This document shows positions 41,558 through 51,721 of a stretch of DNA of 64,000 nucleotides, in pieces. Positions within the stretch are counted from its first letter, which is position 1; every line of letters starts with the position of its first letter. This stretch comes from a virus. The notes beneath the pieces were generated by a model. It worked only from the letters and a program-made list of their open reading frames with translations. It was not told the DNA's origin and searched no databases. The stretch lies in the IMG/VR virus record IMGVR_UViG_3300035228_001218, positions 1 to 64,000 of that record. One strand, written 5' to 3'. The position numbers and the translations under genes are program-made.

Positions 41558-41756
41558 TGGACTTCAGCAACTGGTGCAGTAGGGATTTAATTTCACCGAC
41601 TTCATTTTTCACATAGTCTAGTTCCTGTTCCATATTACGAAACTTATTTCTAGACTTTTTATATTTTTCAAAAGACGATCTGTCAGTATTTATGATCGCA
41701 CCTGTACCGGAATCACGATACAGGTGATCTTCGTTCTTAACCTTTATATGTTTCAT
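41547..41756 (-). CDS. small conserved phage protein with coiled-coil tail (69 aa)
   Basis: A 69-residue protein starting MKHIKVKNEDHLYRDSGTGA then IINTDRSSFEKYKKSRNK. The opening (IKVxxxxDLYRDxxxGAIINxxxxxYxxY) is one I recall in a small protein found beside baseplate and fibre genes in many T4-like phages, with no assigned role. The second half, from about residue 40, is a heptad helix (LDYVKNEVGEIKSLLHQLLK), so it may form a short coiled coil and cap or trimerise a partner. The ATG lies 1 base after the stop of the 2705-aa gene, and its own stop falls 11 bases inside the 1703-aa fibre gene; all three are tightly coupled. Confidence 0.75.
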   Translation of the reverse strand: MKHIKVKNEDHLYRDSGTGAIINTDRSSFEKYKKSRNKFRNMEQELDYVKNEVGEIKSLLHQLLKSNGS

Positions 41757-41757
41757 A

Positions 41758-44700
41758 TTAATAAGAAGCTACTACTCTCAAGTCTTGAACTTTAGGAACA
41801 TATGCTGGATTACTAGATTTCAGTATAATTTTAATCGCGAATGAAGAAAACTCGGGGAGATCTTCAATACTATATGATAATTCTTGATACGAATCTTGTT
41901 TTTCTGAAATACTACTAATAGAATTTTCAGAAGATGCAATTACATCTACATCAGGATTTCCAGTTTCATTAAAATATACCCATTCAATATCATCAAAATT
42001 TTCTTGTGATGAAGATTTTTTAATTCTATAAAGAATTTTAATATTTTCAATGTCAGACACATTTACTGTAGTCTTAACATCAATTGATGTTCCTGGATTT
42101 TCAATAGAAATTTCTTTAGTAACATACTTAGCGGCACTAGAACTATTTTTTGATTGATTATCAGAAACAAAATCTATACCGTTTGAATACGTAATTTTAG
42201 AAATTTCAATAAAATTATACTCATCATTTGGTTGATCTTGATATGATAAAATATCTCCAACTCTAAAGATATCTTCGTTTTGAGCATCAACTGAAGCATT
42301 TCTTGTAAATGATGCAGAGTCAATAATCTTTCCTGTGTAATCATCAGAAATTGGTTGCTTATCATTGACTACAGTCAATGTACCAGATTTTTCATTCCAT
42401 AAAACAATTTTTCCTGTAATTTTATTATCATAAGTATCAGCAAGAACTGATGGGTTTCTTGCTGTTACATATGTTGGAGGAACAATTATATTAGGAATTT
42501 GGAATACTTGTTTAGATGCACCCGACAAAGCTACCGTAGTAGTTCCAGTAAAAGTTTGATTTGAAAAACTTAATTGTTCACCTGGAGTAAATGCATTTGT
42601 AGTTTTTAACTTGACATATACTGTAGTACCAGTAACTTTAATAATTTCACCCGATGCATTAGTTGTTGATCCAGCAATAGTCTGATTTGGTTGAATAATT
42701 TCTGTAGTAGTATCAATTCCAGAAACAATAAAACTATATACTGGATAAAATTCTAAGATTTGATTTTTTCTTCCAAATCTATCTTCCGAACCCGTCGCAT
42801 TTTCTACTTTATTTGTAATAGTTTTAACTGTGGAACGAGATAGATCTATGATAGGTGATAGATGAGAAACAGAACTTGAAAGATCAATTTTATATGTAAG
42901 AGACCTATCTAGATTATTAATAGTTTGATTTACTCTTGAAGCAATTAACTTCTGATTGATAAAGAATATATCCTCATTCAAAAATGTTTTTTCATAACCA
43001 GTTTGACTATATGAAGTAAAGGTATTAACATTATCATCTACCGGAGAAACATTAGTTGTTTGTACAAAACTGGTAACTTCTGTACTTCCAAAAGATAAGA
43101 AAGGAACTACTGCATGTAACTTTTCAAATTTTCTATTATATGATGCTAAGATAGAATCTCCTCCACCAAAGGCATTTGACGAAGATCTACTACTAGAGAA
43201 AATGTTATAGTAATCTATACCCGTATTATGAACTTGATACAGTCTACTATTAAGTTGTGAAGCAGCAACTCCACCAATATCTAAACAATTTTTAAAGAAT
43301 ACGTATGATTTTTTATCAGAATCAAATCCATTATCCGGATGATTTACTTTAAGAATAAAATTATTATTCTTAAACAGAGTTGACGTAGCAGAAGTATTTG
43401 ATTCTGCACTAGATTCAACACTATTAAGTTCTAATTTTTCATATCCTAAATTTTCGTTCGTGAGTAATAAAGATGCAGTTCTATCTGTATTAAATTCTGC
43501 CCGGTTAAGTTTAAATTTAACATCTTCAAATAAATCTTCAACCCAATTATTAGTATTTTGAGATTTGAATAATGATCCTAAAGCAGGTTGTGTTGTTACT
43601 GTTGTGCTGGTAGCAATTTCAGTTTCTCCTAACTTAGATGCCCAGATAAGATAATCTGTAGAATCTGTTTCTACAACCATAGAGTATTCAGTATCTGACT
43701 CTAGATATACAGGATAATCAAACTTAAAGTTTGTTGGAGTAGTTGATTCAGTTACTCCATCTTCATCAATAGCAATACCCATACGAACTGCAGGACTATC
43801 AATAGTAATAAATGACTCAATTTCAGCACCAGCATTACCAGTTCCGGTTCCACCAATAATAACTGCAGGAGGTTCGGTGTATTCTGATCCGGGAAGTACA
43901 ATTTCAGTGTGGTAAACTTTACCGCCAGAAACTCTAACTGTAGCAGTTGAATTACCACCACCTGGCAATTGAGGACTTTCAATAGTTAAGATTGCAGAAT
44001 CGTAATCTGACCCAGTGTTCTTAACTTTTAAGTCTGTAACTCTTCCAGAATCTTTAGTAATTTTTAAAGTTGATGTTTTGTTATTTGCATTATTAGATTC
44101 CGTTATAGATGGAACTTCTAGAAGTTCATCTGGTTTAAACAATTTACCATTGTGATTACTTAATACTAATGTATAAACTTGGTCATTAGTTAACGTAAAT
44201 ATTCCTGTTGTTGAAGCATTAACTGCGGTATTATTTTTGTCAAATACTTTTGAAATAGGACCAGATGCATTGGAAGAAGATCCAACTACCTTCTCATCTT
44301 TAGTTATGGTTAAGGTTTCACTAGCAAAAACTCTCAAATAAGTTTCTGGATTTAGAATTTTTTGAGTTCCGGGAATAATATTTTTTCCCGGTTTACCACT
44401 TTGAGTATCAGTCAAATAGACTCTCAGTGGAATAGTACTACTCTTTGCAGAGAAGAATAGATCTACACTAGTTACAAATACACCACCTTCAAATCCTTCT
44501 ACGTTAAATGTTTGGGCAAGTGGATTTGGTTTGATTGGATTTTCGGTATTACTATCAGTAACTTGAATTCCTTCGTTTGATTTAAAGAATGCAGGAGTAG
44601 TTGATATAATTGAAGATGGATTTTCTGGAAGAAGACCTGTTGCATAAAACTTAACTTCTGCATATGAATCCACATCATCTTTAGATGCATCAGTAGAACT

Positions 44701-47700
44701 AGATGTAAATCTAATAGTCTTTACTCCTGTTGAAAATCTCATTTCATCAGCATCAGTATCATATACAACTGTTTTAGTATCACCAGTCCATGTTGCATTT
44801 TCTCTAGGTGGAAGACCAGCAGGAATTAAAATAATACCACTAGCATTACCATTTTCATCAGTCTTAACTTGACTGTTAAAAGATGATAAAGAATTTCCTG
44901 CAATACCAGTATATCTAAAATCTGGATTAATCCAACGGGAAATATCTCTACTCTCCATAAAGACTGAAATATTTGTATTTGGTTTCAGTCTACTAATGTT
45001 AAATTTAACTGGAATACTTCTAGCAAAGAAAGATAACGAAGTTGAAATAACATTATTCCCTACACCTTTAGTGGAAATACCTTTTCCAATTTCATTATTT
45101 TCTGGACTAATATTAGAAGAACTACCAACTGAAGCACTTGTTACTGAAGAATCTGATATGCTACTATTAACATCTGAGAATGATGCAATATTAAAGAACG
45201 ACCTACTCGCACCTAACCAGTTAACTTTATACGAATTGTAGATACTTGAGAATGCATCCTTTAATTCATTTTTTGCTAAGAAAATTGAATATAGATTTGT
45301 GTTATTGTCATTTACTAATGGAGCAACACTTGTATCATACCAAGAGTCTACATTAGGTCCGACAAATGCATCACCAACGTATTGTAAGACAACAAATGGA
45401 TTTGGATTAATAGTCTTTGTAGCAAAACTATTACCCAATAATTCTAATTCTGAATACGGTAATGTGACACGATCATTATTTTTAACATAACCAGAAATAG
45501 ATCTTTGATCATCTCTCTGATTAACTTCAATTAAAGTAAAAGAATCTTCTTTTGATTGAGGTCTCATCACAGATTGCTGAGTATCAATAGAGCACTTATA
45601 GTCAATAGATTGTAAAGAACCAATTTTATGAGTTTCAAAATTATCTACAATAAATCCGCTCTTAAATCTATTAACGCCAGCAGCATCAATGATTTGCATA
45701 TTTAATGCTTGCTGTTCTAATACACTTAATAGTGTATAATATTCAAGACGTTCAATACGCTTCTCTAACTTACCGATGTCACGCATCGTATAACGACGGT
45801 TATCAACAGGAGTAATTCTTACATCTTTACTACTTTGTGTAAATGCAGGTACATACATGTAGTACAAAGGTACTGCATCACTAATTAAATCTGGTTTTGT
45901 TGGATTCAGGGAAGAGTTACCTTCTTTAATAATAAACTCACCTTTTTTATTAAGGAATAATGCATCAATTCTGTCAAGATATTGAGTTTGAGTGAATGAG
46001 AATGTAAACTCTAAATTAGAATCTGGGGCAGGAGTACTTGAAATAACTCCACCAGTTCCGGTAAAAGATCTGGTATTAGCAGCTGATAATAAAGCATTGT
46101 CCTGGAATCCAGAAATAATAGAATCATTATCTACTTTAGGTCTATAATCAAGAACATCTTTTAATGAAATTTTACCTAGTGTTGGTGAGTTGAATGAAGG
46201 AATTTCTTCTGGTCCTACACCTGCTTCATGGAGATAAGAATCAACTGTACAAAAATCTCCTCTCGTATGTTCAAAATAATCAAATGCAATTACCAACTGT
46301 CCAGATGGAGGATTAAACCCTGGTTTTAATACAATACGGGAAACGTCATAAACGGTATCTCTTTGACCATCGTCAAATGTAAATCTATTAGATACATCTA
46401 TTCCACTAACAAGATTTCCATTTCTATCAACAACAGGAGGTTCTGAAGAAGATCCTTCATAAACATATCTTAACTTGTATACATCAGCATAACTATAGAT
46501 AGCAAGACTTTCAGAGTCATAATCACTTCCTCTAAAAGGTATGATCATGTCTCCGGGAGAATCAATAATAATTCTCTTATTGACTACTGCAGTTTTTAAT
46601 CTTGGTTTTGCTTTAGTTACTTCTAATGTTGCAGTTAATTTTAACGTCGGATATGCACCACCACTAGGAATTGATCCAAAATATGTTGATGCTAGATTTA
46701 GCATTACACTACCAGAAGTTAATCCACTAGCAGAATCACTTGATGCTTTAATTATAACTTGATCTTGTGTAACATAAATGATATCACCTTCTGCAATATC
46801 AGGAGCATCACCAGGATCCAAAACAGTAATTATGAAATTACTTTCGGAGAATGAAACAAATCTTTGTGTTCCAAATGGGAGTTGAGCAGCAAAAGTAATT
46901 ACTCCTGCGCCACCAACACCAGTAGCAACAAAATCTCTTCTTAAGAAATAAGCAATTTTTGAATCTTCGCTATCTACTACAATAGAACTTACTTGATTAG
47001 AGCCAGTTTTATAAAGTAACGTTCCTTGATTGAAGTTTGAAATAGAAGGACGAACTCTAACAACACTACTATTACTTACATCTTGTGGTAAAGATCTATC
47101 AAGATAAACTCTTGATTTTAAAACACCTTCTGGTTTTGTTGAATATTGTACAATTGATCTAATGATAGTATCTGTAGAATCCGAAAATTGAATCAAATCT
47201 CCTTGATTGACAAATTTAGTTGCATCTCCACCAAATCCATTACATTCAATATACTTCCTTCCTTTAGTGCCACTAAAAGTAAAATTAGTAATAGATGTAA
47301 TTTCTGCAAATTTTTCTTTATTGACTTCTACATCAGAAGTAAATTTATTAGCATTTCCTGATCCATACTCACAGAAGAATGATTTAACATTTTGTGGGGT
47401 ATATGTAACTACTGAATTTCTAACAAGAACTGGTGTAATCACCGACGCAGTAGGATTACCTCCACCGTCTCCTTGAATTACATTGATGACAGGAGGTTTT
47501 GCATATTCTTTTTTAAATAGTTCTCTGTTGGAAACAACTGCACTTACAATAGCACCACTTGCAATGTTTAAACTTACTTTGGATGAATCAAATTCAACAC
47601 CATCAATTCTTAATTTTGATCCATCAACATAATTAGAACCTCTATTGTTTACAACGAAATGTGAAATTGTATTATCTTTTGCAACTCTCACTGAGTTGTT

Positions 47701-49875
47701 ATCTTCATCCCTAATAGTCTCTCCGGACATAAAGTTACCGAAAAGAGTCTTAACCATTAATGTTTTATTAGTTGTAAACTTACCATCAGATGGACCTTCT
47801 ACAACTCCATAGGCACCGCTTTCTAAACCATAAACATACTTACCAGATGAAAATCTACCATCTGCAACAATTTCTTCGTCCAATAAAATTTTAGTAAAGA
47901 ACTGAGGGTCAAAATATGATAATCCAAATGTAGTGTTATATACAGCATTACCGTTTGATAATCTACCTTTGGAAACTACTGAATCCGAGTCTTCATTAAA
48001 TCCAGATCCTCGTTCAATTAAAGTAAAATTACTTGGTTTAGCAATACCAATTACCGGAGTGATTGTTTCATTATAATCAATAACAGTTCCAAATGGTGTA
48101 TTTCCACTGATTGCATCATTTTCATTCTTATAAACTTCCCTATAATTTGATCCTACTGAAGTATCATACTCTAAGAAATAAGAATCTAGTAAATCTTTTC
48201 TTCCTGTAATAGTAAGTTCTAAGAATGTTACATTACTATTTGAATTTACTTCAATTCTATTAACTTTTGAAAATGCTAAGGATTTTACAGAATTTACTAC
48301 AGATGGTTCTCCAACATCAGTTCTTGTTTGTACAAACCATAAGGTTCCTATAACTGATTCAAAATTATCACCGTTTAAAGTTGAAAATGTATTTCCTTCG
48401 CTTTGATCAATATTAATGTAAATGGTTTTAATACCAGAATTTACATCAAAAAACTGTCCTCTACGACTTAATGTTTGTTTTGAATCATCAGTTTCTTCTG
48501 TGTTGTTTAATCCAATACTACCATCATTAAAATTACTACACAGAAAAATATTAGGATATGCAGTTAGTTCTGAACCTTCTGCATTTAATGGAATCGTTCC
48601 AAATGTATTTGTTACTTTGTAAGTAGGTAGACCTTTAGTACTGAGTCTAATATCTTCCCGATTTAAAGTTTCTCTTGCTTTACTAACATTAAGATACTTA
48701 GTTTCTTTATTAACAATTTCATATCCTTTAATGTATGCTTTACCTGGTCCAATACTAGCAACTAGTTTTTCTTTTGCTGCTTGTAATTCTAAACCATTAA
48801 CTAATCCAAATTCATCTTGACCATAAACACCTAGATTACCATTTTGCTGATAAAATTCACGGATATCTAATGAAAAATTATCAACTACATAATCTCCAGA
48901 CTCATCATAAGTTCTTCTCGCAAGAGTCTGTTCTAGTAAATTATAATCAGTTTGTGATACAATACTTTGTACAACTCCTGAACGAACTGTAAGGAGTTGG
49001 ATAAAATTCTTATCTGTAATTTCAGATAAAGAATATTTTACAATGTTTAATACAATTTGAAGTCTATGTGCTCCTGGAGCAGTATAGTTATTAGATCCAA
49101 TAGAATTGTCATATAAAGATTCATCTTCTTCTGGAGTTATGATGCTTTCAACAATCTTAAATCCAATTTTTGCAGATGGTTTATTATAGTAACGATCAAT
49201 AACTAATAGTTGAGTATTGTTTCTAACAAAATACCCATTGACAAAATAAATTCCTTCTTCTACTTTTATAGCAGAAGCATATCCCATAGCGGGACTTTCT
49301 AGAGATGTAACTTCCGAAGTATCAGGATTAGTTACTTCAATGCTTGTCGGAAGAACACTACCATCAGTTCCAACAACTAGTAAAGGTGTGTTGACTCCAT
49401 CTACTACTTCTAGTGTTTCACCTTGTCGGAAAGTTTCTTCGTTTCCTGCATCACCACTATTAGTATAGTTTACATAGATGACATCAGAAGCAGTCTCAGA
49501 CGCCGTGAATGCCTCTATAACAGTTGCTACGACACCAGAGGTCAAACCTTTAAGGGTTTGCCCTTTAAGACCACTAGCATCGTATTTTTTATATACAATT
49601 TGCCCATCCTGATTTACAGGAATTTCTGAAATAGAAGACAACTTAACAAAGTTAAGTTTGGTATTTAAACCCACCTCACCAGGAATGACAAGTTCGCCTT
49701 GCTTAAAAGCGTACTTGCCAAACTGTTCAATCTGATTCTGTAGAATAGATTGTAACTGAGTTAACTCCCTTGCCTGAATAGAATATCCAGGACGGATTAA
49801 AACTTTATAGAAATTTTTCTCTTGGTCAAAATCGTCGTAGAATGGAGCTACGTTCAGGTTAGTCTTTTGGGGCAT
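41758..49875 (-). CDS. giant baseplate/tail protein with DUF4815-like N-terminal part (2705 aa)
   Basis: The opening (TNLNVAPFYDDFDQEKNFYK, RPGYSIQARELTQLQSILQN, QIEQFGKYAFKQGELVIPGE) matches a phage structural family I recall as DUF4815. A helical segment RYTMRDIGKLEKRIERLEYY with LSVLEQQALNMQ (about residues 1365-1400) is a second landmark. Beta modules with GSEY/GSNY turns occur around 780-830 and 1960-2030. It occupies the gp9/gp10 position downstream of gp8, so a baseplate-wedge periphery or fibre-attachment role is inferred, although it is over four times T4 gp10 in size. The C-terminal about 300 residues are beta-rich. No clear SD sequence; the gene follows gp8 by 25 bases. Confidence 0.78.
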   Translation of the reverse strand: MPQKTNLNVAPFYDDFDQEKNFYKVLIRPGYSIQARELTQLQSILQNQIEQFGKYAFKQGELVIPGEVGLNTKLNFVKLSSISEIPVNQDGQIVYKKYDASGLKGQTLKGLTSGVVATVIEAFTASETASDVIYVNYTNSGDAGNEETFRQGETLEVVDGVNTPLLVVGTDGSVLPTSIEVTNPDTSEVTSLESPAMGYASAIKVEEGIYFVNGYFVRNNTQLLVIDRYYNKPSAKIGFKIVESIITPEEDESLYDNSIGSNNYTAPGAHRLQIVLNIVKYSLSEITDKNFIQLLTVRSGVVQSIVSQTDYNLLEQTLARRTYDESGDYVVDNFSLDIREFYQQNGNLGVYGQDEFGLVNGLELQAAKEKLVASIGPGKAYIKGYEIVNKETKYLNVSKARETLNREDIRLSTKGLPTYKVTNTFGTIPLNAEGSELTAYPNIFLCSNFNDGSIGLNNTEETDDSKQTLSRRGQFFDVNSGIKTIYINIDQSEGNTFSTLNGDNFESVIGTLWFVQTRTDVGEPSVVNSVKSLAFSKVNRIEVNSNSNVTFLELTITGRKDLLDSYFLEYDTSVGSNYREVYKNENDAISGNTPFGTVIDYNETITPVIGIAKPSNFTLIERGSGFNEDSDSVVSKGRLSNGNAVYNTTFGLSYFDPQFFTKILLDEEIVADGRFSSGKYVYGLESGAYGVVEGPSDGKFTTNKTLMVKTLFGNFMSGETIRDEDNNSVRVAKDNTISHFVVNNRGSNYVDGSKLRIDGVEFDSSKVSLNIASGAIVSAVVSNRELFKKEYAKPPVINVIQGDGGGNPTASVITPVLVRNSVVTYTPQNVKSFFCEYGSGNANKFTSDVEVNKEKFAEITSITNFTFSGTKGRKYIECNGFGGDATKFVNQGDLIQFSDSTDTIIRSIVQYSTKPEGVLKSRVYLDRSLPQDVSNSSVVRVRPSISNFNQGTLLYKTGSNQVSSIVVDSEDSKIAYFLRRDFVATGVGGAGVITFAAQLPFGTQRFVSFSESNFIITVLDPGDAPDIAEGDIIYVTQDQVIIKASSDSASGLTSGSVMLNLASTYFGSIPSGGAYPTLKLTATLEVTKAKPRLKTAVVNKRIIIDSPGDMIIPFRGSDYDSESLAIYSYADVYKLRYVYEGSSSEPPVVDRNGNLVSGIDVSNRFTFDDGQRDTVYDVSRIVLKPGFNPPSGQLVIAFDYFEHTRGDFCTVDSYLHEAGVGPEEIPSFNSPTLGKISLKDVLDYRPKVDNDSIISGFQDNALLSAANTRSFTGTGGVISSTPAPDSNLEFTFSFTQTQYLDRIDALFLNKKGEFIIKEGNSSLNPTKPDLISDAVPLYYMYVPAFTQSSKDVRITPVDNRRYTMRDIGKLEKRIERLEYYTLLSVLEQQALNMQIIDAAGVNRFKSGFIVDNFETHKIGSLQSIDYKCSIDTQQSVMRPQSKEDSFTLIEVNQRDDQRSISGYVKNNDRVTLPYSELELLGNSFATKTINPNPFVVLQYVGDAFVGPNVDSWYDTSVAPLVNDNNTNLYSIFLAKNELKDAFSSIYNSYKVNWLGASRSFFNIASFSDVNSSISDSSVTSASVGSSSNISPENNEIGKGISTKGVGNNVISTSLSFFARSIPVKFNISRLKPNTNISVFMESRDISRWINPDFRYTGIAGNSLSSFNSQVKTDENGNASGIILIPAGLPPRENATWTGDTKTVVYDTDADEMRFSTGVKTIRFTSSSTDASKDDVDSYAEVKFYATGLLPENPSSIISTTPAFFKSNEGIQVTDSNTENPIKPNPLAQTFNVEGFEGGVFVTSVDLFFSAKSSTIPLRVYLTDTQSGKPGKNIIPGTQKILNPETYLRVFASETLTITKDEKVVGSSSNASGPISKVFDKNNTAVNASTTGIFTLTNDQVYTLVLSNHNGKLFKPDELLEVPSITESNNANNKTSTLKITKDSGRVTDLKVKNTGSDYDSAILTIESPQLPGGGNSTATVRVSGGKVYHTEIVLPGSEYTEPPAVIIGGTGTGNAGAEIESFITIDSPAVRMGIAIDEDGVTESTTPTNFKFDYPVYLESDTEYSMVVETDSTDYLIWASKLGETEIATSTTVTTQPALGSLFKSQNTNNWVEDLFEDVKFKLNRAEFNTDRTASLLLTNENLGYEKLELNSVESSAESNTSATSTLFKNNNFILKVNHPDNGFDSDKKSYVFFKNCLDIGGVAASQLNSRLYQVHNTGIDYYNIFSSSRSSSNAFGGGDSILASYNRKFEKLHAVVPFLSFGSTEVTSFVQTTNVSPVDDNVNTFTSYSQTGYEKTFLNEDIFFINQKLIASRVNQTINNLDRSLTYKIDLSSSVSHLSPIIDLSRSTVKTITNKVENATGSEDRFGRKNQILEFYPVYSFIVSGIDTTTEIIQPNQTIAGSTTNASGEIIKVTGTTVYVKLKTTNAFTPGEQLSFSNQTFTGTTTVALSGASKQVFQIPNIIVPPTYVTARNPSVLADTYDNKITGKIVLWNEKSGTLTVVNDKQPISDDYTGKIIDSASFTRNASVDAQNEDIFRVGDILSYQDQPNDEYNFIEISKITYSNGIDFVSDNQSKNSSSAAKYVTKEISIENPGTSIDVKTTVNVSDIENIKILYRIKKSSSQENFDDIEWVYFNETGNPDVDVIASSENSISSISEKQDSYQELSYSIEDLPEFSSFAIKIILKSSNPAYVPKVQDLRVVASY

Positions 49876-49900
49876 CTCGCACGATCTCTAAGTCAACTAA

Positions 49901-51667
49901 TCAGAATTCAATTACTAGCTTAATGTCCTCAATTTGGTCAGGAGCTCTAGTAATCTCTCTTCTATTCTCTATGTATACGATTTCTCCTGAGTTTGGTTCT
50001 AATTCTGGAGATGCAAGACCACCAGTAAAGGAGATATCAGAAAGAACTGCATCCTGTGCAGTATCAACCGTTCCGGATGCTGAAGAGGTACTACCAACAA
50101 CTGCATTTGATGCATTTGATTCAAATGCTAGAATTTTACCACCATCGGTATGTAGAGATGCTGATTGATAATACTTCAAAATACCGTTTGTTGCATCCCA
50201 AGATACTACAGTTCCTTTTGCAGTTCCTCCGGTTACAGTTTGAGTAATCATTTCATCTGCAACATAACCTGCAGTAGCACCATTTAATTTTAGTACATTT
50301 GTACCACGAAGTGTACTTGCAGATGCAAATGTACTAGTACCGTACTCATAGGGGTCTTGAATAATGCCAATACGACGGAAATCGTTATCTACCGGGAAAT
50401 CTCCTTGTCCTTCATCATAGGTCAAACGAATATTGGTCATTACACGCTTAGAGAAGAATTCATCTTCTGCGTGTGATCCATGTCCACCTTCAGGAGAAAT
50501 AACTGCTTCAATTGAAGCAGTTCCTGCAAATGCACCAGCAGCTGCTGTAAGACCAGTATCTGTAAATACAGATCCAGTTTCTAGAATGACATTACTATAT
50601 GAGTAACCAGTGCCATTCGCCTCTATTTCTGTAGATGTAATAGTTCCGGAACCATTAGTTTCAAATTTAACAATTGCTCCAGTGCCATCACCCTGAACAG
50701 CAGTATACAATGTAGCGGAAGCAGGTAGTGCAGTTCCTGCATCACGAATTACTGATACATTTATAGATCCATCAACTGCAAGTGCTTCAACTGCAGTTCT
50801 TGATGCATCAGATGCTGAAGCAATAGGCATGAAGTCTGAAGAAAGGAATGAAAGAACATCACTCGTAGGGAGTGTGAACATATGCTTCCAAATATAACTA
50901 GCAGTTGCCGATGGTTCCGTATAGATACCAGTACCAGCATCAAATGTGCCTTGACCAGCACTTGGTTGAGATTTTGGTTCGTAGGTAGCGTTTTGCCCGG
51001 TTGGATTCGTTGGAGATTCGCCGTTATACAAGCACTTAAACACTTCATATGAAGAGTTCATTACATAGAACTTTGAATTAGATAGTGAAGAAGACCCTAG
51101 TGCAGTTTCAACGCCAATAGCTCCACCACCACCTGGTGTTGGAGAATAATTTGGACGATACATATCAAACTTTGGATTCAGCGCAAGGTTCCAGTTATAA
51201 CGGGGAACTACAAGACGAGCAAAAGGACCAGTAACTCGCTTGGCAGCAATTAGTTCTTCGTATACAGATCTTTTCTCTGAAAAATTATCTAATGGCATTG
51301 GAGGTACATCTTCAGTACCATATCTGTACGTACCACTCTTAGCAGTAGCACCACTAGTTCCACCAGTAATAGTAGTTCCAAATGATGGAGTTGTAGTTGC
51401 AGTCGGTAGAACGGTATTAAGTAGAATACTGTTAGAATATGCAGCAGCAACTACACCACTCCATCCCCCACCACTTACAGTTTCTCCAACTTGAAATGTT
51501 CCACTTACATTAAAAATTTCTAAGTAAGCATCCCATCTAGAAGATCTTCCAACGAAGAAATACATTCTGGTACGCGCTGCATCTGCATCGTTTGTACCTT
51601 CTGATAAAGATTCTAGAAATTGCTTCGCATTGAAGATTCTAAATTTTTCTGAAATAATAGCTGCCAT
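49901..51667 (-). CDS. gp8: baseplate wedge protein, T4 gp8-like, enlarged (588 aa)
   Basis: T4 gp8 is 334 aa. Shared landmarks in order: EKFRIFNAKQFLESLSEG (5-22), MYFFVGRSSRWD (36-47) like the T4 FGRSxxW, YEELIAAKRVTGPFARLVVP and RYNW (about 141-164) like the T4 PRRDW block, FYVMNSSYEVFKCLYNGESP (about 203-222), and SYIWKHMFTLPTSDVLSFLS (about 256-275) like the T4 YWKYMY segment. Insertions of beta modules (FQVGETVSGG near 57, GSGTITSTEIEANGTGYSYS near 345) account for the extra length. In T4 gp8 bridges gp6/gp7 and the outer wedge. Three overlapping late-promoter boxes lie 37-54 bases upstream. Confidence 0.88.
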   Translation of the reverse strand: MAAIISEKFRIFNAKQFLESLSEGTNDADAARTRMYFFVGRSSRWDAYLEIFNVSGTFQVGETVSGGGWSGVVAAAYSNSILLNTVLPTATTTPSFGTTITGGTSGATAKSGTYRYGTEDVPPMPLDNFSEKRSVYEELIAAKRVTGPFARLVVPRYNWNLALNPKFDMYRPNYSPTPGGGGAIGVETALGSSSLSNSKFYVMNSSYEVFKCLYNGESPTNPTGQNATYEPKSQPSAGQGTFDAGTGIYTEPSATASYIWKHMFTLPTSDVLSFLSSDFMPIASASDASRTAVEALAVDGSINVSVIRDAGTALPASATLYTAVQGDGTGAIVKFETNGSGTITSTEIEANGTGYSYSNVILETGSVFTDTGLTAAAGAFAGTASIEAVISPEGGHGSHAEDEFFSKRVMTNIRLTYDEGQGDFPVDNDFRRIGIIQDPYEYGTSTFASASTLRGTNVLKLNGATAGYVADEMITQTVTGGTAKGTVVSWDATNGILKYYQSASLHTDGGKILAFESNASNAVVGSTSSASGTVDTAQDAVLSDISFTGGLASPELEPNSGEIVYIENRREITRAPDQIEDIKLVIEF

Positions 51668-51703
51668 AGCACTAGTGCCTGTATAGTAAGACTGAATCCG
51701 AGT

Positions 51704-51721
51704 TATTTATATTTATTTATA
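51704..51721 (-). promoter_or_regulatory. triple overlapping late promoter boxes before gp8
   Basis: Minus-strand TATAAATA at 51714-51721, AATAAATA at 51710-51717 and TATAAATA at 51704-51711. The first contains the TAA stop of the 3118-aa gene. They lie 37-54 bases before the gp8 ATG. Confidence 0.75.

Noticed and set aside
49923-50168. Plus-strand open frames opposite gp8 and the giant baseplate genes
   Set aside because: All are antisense shadows with no SD sequence or recognisable protein; every supported gene here is on the minus strand.
51668-51680. The palindrome GCACTAGTGC just before the gp8 ATG
   Set aside because: Ten bases, no second copy noticed, no T tract; it may be chance or a weak hairpin near the start, and no function can be supported.
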